Source: an alpha proteobacterium HIMB5 (lineage in GTDB: Bacteria; Pseudomonadota; Alphaproteobacteria; Pelagibacterales; Pelagibacteraceae). From it: DNA of 64,000 nt. Positions 60,802 through 64,000 of the stretch are shown here, piece after piece (position 1 is the first letter of the stretch; each line of letters begins with the position of its first letter). The notes beneath the pieces were generated by a model. It did no database searches. It was not told where the DNA came from and saw only the letters and a program-made list of their open reading frames with translations. The translations under genes were made by a program, and so were the position numbers. Location of the stretch: the NCBI GenBank assembly GCA_000299095.1, contig CP003809.1:496001-560000 (forward strand). Direction: 5' to 3'.

Positions 60802-62519
60802 TGAAAAAATTTAACAAAAAAAAACTACCAAGTAGACATACATCAATAGGTCCAGATAGGGCACCACATAGATCATTCTATTATGCTATGGGTGAAACTG
60901 AAAAAGATGTATCAAAACCATTTGTAGGTGTTGTATCAACTTGGAATGAAGCTGCTCCTTGCAATATTGCTTTAATGAGACAGGCTCAATCAGTTAAGAA
61001 AGGTGTTAGAGCTTCTGGCGGTACTCCAAGAGAATTTTGTACAATTACTGTTACAGACGGTATTGCTATGGGACATGAGGGAATGAAATCTTCATTAATC
61101 TCAAGAGAAGTTATAGCTGACTCTGCTGAATTAACTGTAAGAGGACATTGTTATGATGCTTTAGTTGGTATTGCTGGTTGTGATAAATCTTTACCAGGTT
61201 TAATGATGTCGATGGTTAGACTTAATGTGCCAAGTGTATTTATCTATGGCGGATCAATTCTCCCAGGAAGATACAAAGGAAAAGATGTAACTGTAGTTGA
61301 TGTATTTGAAGCTGTTGGTAAACATTCTTCAGGACAAATGTCAGCAGCAGAACTTAGAAAATTAGAACTTGTTGCTTGTCCAAGTGCTGGTGCTTGTGGT
61401 GGGCAATTTACTGCTAACACTATGGCATGTGTTTCAGAAGCAATTGGTTTGGCCCTTCCTTATTCTGCTGGAACTCCAGCTCCTTACGAAGAAAGAGACA
61501 AATACGCAAAAGAAAGTGGAAAACAAGTAATGAACTTGTTAGCAAAAGGAATTAAGCCAAGAGATATTGTTACAAGAAAAGCTTTAGAAAATGCAGCAAC
61601 AATTGTGGCGGCAACTGGTGGCTCAACTAATGCAGCTTTACATTTACCTGCAATTGCAAATGAAGCTGGAATTAAATTTGATTTAATGGATGTTGCTAAA
61701 ATTTTTAAAAGAACACCTTATCTTGCAGATTTAAAACCTGGTGGAAAATATGTTGCAAAAGATATGTGGTTAGCAGGTGGTGTTCCAATGTTATTAAAAA
61801 CTCTTTATGATGGCGGATATATTCATGGTGACTGTATGACAGTTACAGGCAAAACTATGAAAGAGAATTTAAGAAATATTAAATTTAATCCAAAACAAAA
61901 AGTTTTAAGAGCTTACAATAATCCATTATCACCAGATGGAGGTGTAGTTGGATTAAAAGGTAATTTAGCTCCTGAAGGTGGAATAGTTAAAATCGCTGGA
62001 TTGAAAAAATTACAATTTACTGGAAGAGCAAGATGTTTTGATAATGAAGAAAGCGCAATGAAAGCAGTTCAAACAAGAAAATATAAAGACGGTGATGTAA
62101 TTATTATTAGATACGAAGGACCAGTTGGTGGGCCTGGTATGAGAGAGATGCTTTCAACAACCGGTGCGATTTATGGTCAAGGTAAAGGCGAAAAAGTTGC
62201 TCTTATTACTGATGGAAGATTTTCAGGTGCAACAAGAGGATTTTGTGTAGGTCACGTTGGACCAGAAGCAGCTTTAGGTGGGCCTATAGCTTTACTTAGA
62301 AATGGAGATATCATTGATATTGATGCTAAGAAAGGATCAATTAATGTTCGACTAACTAAAGCACAATTAGCTTCAAGAAGAAAAAAATGGAAAGCTAAAA
62401 AATCAGATTTTGGATCAGGAACTTTATGGAAATACGCACAAACTGTTGGACCAGCTTATTTGGGAGCTCCAACACATCCTGGTAAGAAAAAAGAGGTTAA
62501 AGAATACTCAAAAATTTGA
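60801..62519 (+). CDS. ilvD: Dihydroxy-acid dehydratase
   Basis: Iron-sulfur enzyme of branched-chain amino acid synthesis, converting dihydroxy-isovalerate and dihydroxy-methylvalerate to the 2-oxo acids. The 572-residue product has cluster cysteines in [11 protein letters not shown] and [31 protein letters not shown], and C-terminal [19 protein letters not shown]. The cysteine spacing fits the 2Fe-2S type, which is not proven here. It lies between valS and the manC-like gene, overlapping both. Confidence 0.95.
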   Translation: MKKFNKKKLPSRHTSIGPDRAPHRSFYYAMGETEKDVSKPFVGVVSTWNEAAPCNIALMRQAQSVKKGVRASGGTPREFCTITVTDGIAMGHEGMKSSLISREVIADSAELTVRGHCYDALVGIAGCDKSLPGLMMSMVRLNVPSVFIYGGSILPGRYKGKDVTVVDVFEAVGKHSSGQMSAAELRKLELVACPSAGACGGQFTANTMACVSEAIGLALPYSAGTPAPYEERDKYAKESGKQVMNLLAKGIKPRDIVTRKALENAATIVAATGGSTNAALHLPAIANEAGIKFDLMDVAKIFKRTPYLADLKPGGKYVAKDMWLAGGVPMLLKTLYDGGYIHGDCMTVTGKTMKENLRNIKFNPKQKVLRAYNNPLSPDGGVVGLKGNLAPEGGIVKIAGLKKLQFTGRARCFDNEESAMKAVQTRKYKDGDVIIIRYEGPVGGPGMREMLSTTGAIYGQGKGEKVALITDGRFSGATRGFCVGHVGPEAALGGPIALLRNGDIIDIDAKKGSINVRLTKAQLASRRKKWKAKKSDFGSGTLWKYAQTVGPAYLGAPTHPGKKKEVKEYSKI

Positions 62520-63724
62520 TGAAAATTCGTCCAGTAATTTTGTGTGGTGGAGCTGGAACTAGACTTTGGCCTAATTCTAAAAATCACCAAGCTAAACAAT
62601 TCATTGATTTTGGTAATTGGACTTTATTAGGTAAAACTTTAGAGAGAGTTAAAGGATCAATTTTTGATGCTCCAATTATAAGCACTAATGCAAAATATCT
62701 TAAACAAGTTAAACAACACTTAAAAAGACATAAAATCAAAAAATATAAGATTGTTTTAGAGCCAGCTAAAAGAAATACAGCTCCAGCAATTTTAAGTACT
62801 GCTTTAATAAAAGACATTCCAAATGAACAAGCTTTGATGTTTTTTTCAGCAGATCACTTAATTGAAAAAGTAAGTGTTTTTAATAGATCAATTAGCAAGA
62901 ACAAATCTAATTTGAACGATCAAAATATATTTATATTTGGAATTAAACCAACCTCACCATCAAGTGAATATGGTTATTTTTTAACAAAAAGAATTAAAGG
63001 AAATATTAATAAAGTAACAAAATTTATTGAAAAACCAAAAGAAGCAAAAGCAAAACAAGTCATTAAAAAGAAAGGTTATTGGAATTCAGGAATGTTCTTT
63101 TTAAGAAAAGACTCGATAATTAATAACTTTAAGAAATATCAACCTACTATTTATAGAAATTGTATTAAGGCTGTAGAAAAAGCAAAATACAAATCTAATA
63201 CTTATTATCTCAATAAAGCTTCATTTATAAAAGCAACTGCAAAATCATTTGATTATGCAATTTTAGAAAAAACAAAACAAATCAATGCAATAAAATTAGA
63301 TATACCATGGTCAGATCTTGGAAGTTGGAAAGAAATATTAAAGATGTATGACAAAAATAAAAATAAATACATTAAGAAGAAAAATGTATTTTATAGACCT
63401 TGGGGTAGATACACTAATTTATTTGAGGGTAAAGAATTCTTGATCAAAGAGTTATTTGTAAAACCAAAAGGAATATTAAGTCTTCAAAAACATCATCATA
63501 GAGCTGAACACTGGTTAGTAACTCAAGGAAATCCAAAGATAACTTTAAATAAAGATAGTTTTATTAAAAAACCATTTGAACATATTTTTATTCCATTAGA
63601 GGCGATACATAGAATTCAAAATCCTGGAAAAAAACCAGTTAAGATAGTTGAAGCCCAAGTAGGATCTATTCTAAAGGAAACAGATATTGTCAGATATCAA
63701 GATTTCTATGGCAGAGTTAAATGA
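62519..63724 (+). CDS. Mannose-1-phosphate guanylyltransferase / mannose-6-phosphate isomerase (compact ManC/AlgA type)
   Basis: Makes GDP-mannose for surface polysaccharides, probably with phosphomannose isomerase activity. The 401-residue product has the nucleotidyltransferase motif ILCGGAGTRLWP, FFSADHLI, FIEKPKEAKA and WNSGMFFLRKD. A C-terminal cupin domain carries metal ligands in LQKHHHRAEHW and the His of EAIHRIQNPG. The ATG at 62519 overlaps the ilvD stop (TGATG). It is about 70 residues shorter than typical ManC: residues around 280-290 jump from DLGSWKEI straight to the cupin PWGRY, without the usual linker domain. Confidence 0.88.
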   Translation: MKIRPVILCGGAGTRLWPNSKNHQAKQFIDFGNWTLLGKTLERVKGSIFDAPIISTNAKYLKQVKQHLKRHKIKKYKIVLEPAKRNTAPAILSTALIKDIPNEQALMFFSADHLIEKVSVFNRSISKNKSNLNDQNIFIFGIKPTSPSSEYGYFLTKRIKGNINKVTKFIEKPKEAKAKQVIKKKGYWNSGMFFLRKDSIINNFKKYQPTIYRNCIKAVEKAKYKSNTYYLNKASFIKATAKSFDYAILEKTKQINAIKLDIPWSDLGSWKEILKMYDKNKNKYIKKKNVFYRPWGRYTNLFEGKEFLIKELFVKPKGILSLQKHHHRAEHWLVTQGNPKITLNKDSFIKKPFEHIFIPLEAIHRIQNPGKKPVKIVEAQVGSILKETDIVRYQDFYGRVK

Positions 63725-64000
63725 TTAAGAAATTATTTAACAACTTTTTAAATTCACTAAATGGTTTAAAAATAGTTTTTAAAGAATATTCATTTATTTT
63801 AGAATTAATTCTAGGTATTTTTTTAATACCTTATATCTTTTTATCAAACATAGATTTTACACATAAGATTATTTTATTTGTATTATATTTTTTATTATTA
63901 ACCTTTGAAATTTTGAATACTTCAATTGAAAAATTATGTGATAAAATTACAAAAGAGCATGATTTAGATATTAAGAATATTAAAGATTTATCAAGTGCTG
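63721..64000 (+). CDS. dgkA: Diacylglycerol kinase (DgkA), 3'-truncated by window edge
   Basis: Small integral membrane kinase recycling diacylglycerol to phosphatidic acid. The ATG overlaps the previous stop (ATGA). The 93 visible residues give MIKKLFNNFLNSLNGLKIVF, two hydrophobic segments, FEILNTSIEKLCD (active-site Glu and Asn region) and IKDLSSA at the window end, matching the KDLGSAAV-type motif of the family. The last helix lies beyond the window. Confidence 0.9.
   Translation, partial: MIKKLFNNFLNSLNGLKIVFKEYSFILELILGIFLIPYIFLSNIDFTHKIILFVLYFLLLTFEILNTSIEKLCDKITKEHDLDIKNIKDLSSA

Overview
The window is a densely packed, very AT-rich chromosomal segment. Genes abut or overlap by 1-18 bases and most spacers are under 60 bases. 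Together with alphaproteobacterial gene order (nuoG-N/birA/coaX/rnj/DUF1467/proS/lolCD/dnaE; ppiD/trpEGDC/lexA; tpiA/secG/pyrG/kdsA/eno; ntrYX/trkAH; aapJQMP), this points to a streamlined marine alphaproteobacterium of the SAR11 clade (Pelagibacterales). That assignment is inference from gene content, order and composition, not from a marker-gene tree. No insertion sequences, prophage, CRISPR arrays or toxin/defence islands were seen, and no stretch over 300 bases lacks a gene.

Layout. 1-9140: 3' part of the complex I operon (nuoG, partial, to nuoN). 9140-18966: birA, coaX, RNase J, a DUF1467 membrane protein, proS, the lolC/lolD exporter and dnaE. 19015-19092: a structured leader RNA before rpsB. 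19093-30748: rpsB, tsf, frr, then the envelope/isoprenoid run uppS, cdsA, dxr, bamA, skp, fabZ, lpxD, lpxA, lpxI, lpxB. 30731-38141 (minus strand): gltX, lexA with an SOS box, trpC, trpD, trpG, trpE and a PpiD-like chaperone. 38198-44622: tpiA, secG, pyrG, kdsA, eno, ftsB, lipA, ratA-like. 44619-46674 (minus): cinA-like, pgpA, ispDF. 46690-52629: ntrY, ntrX, trkA, trkH. 52663-57310: tRNA-Arg(TCT), then the general amino acid ABC transporter aapJQMP with a hairpin terminator/attenuator after aapJ. 57311-58053: an XRE-type regulator with palindromes upstream, then tRNA-Asn(GTT) and tRNA-Cys(GCA). 58174-64000: valS, ilvD, a compact mannose-1-phosphate guanylyltransferase and the start of dgkA, cut by the window edge.

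How the genes work together. The content is core housekeeping: respiratory NADH oxidation; MEP isoprenoid synthesis (dxr, ispDF) feeding undecaprenyl phosphate (uppS); phospholipid synthesis (cdsA, pgpA, dgkA); lipid A (lpxD/A/I/B, fabZ, kdsA) and outer-membrane assembly (bamA, skp, lolCD); tryptophan synthesis; translation; potassium uptake; and amino acid uptake.

The most notable anomalies are two genes (dxr and the cinA-like gene) whose frame is broken exactly at long poly(A) runs, a predicted pseudoknot leader overlapping the rpsB ribosome-binding site, an abrupt GC-rich patch confined to the first 26 codons of pyrG, a textbook alphaproteobacterial SOS operator at lexA, and an NtrX with an altered Walker B motif and no GAFTGA loop. 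I found no convincing wholly new multi-gene system.
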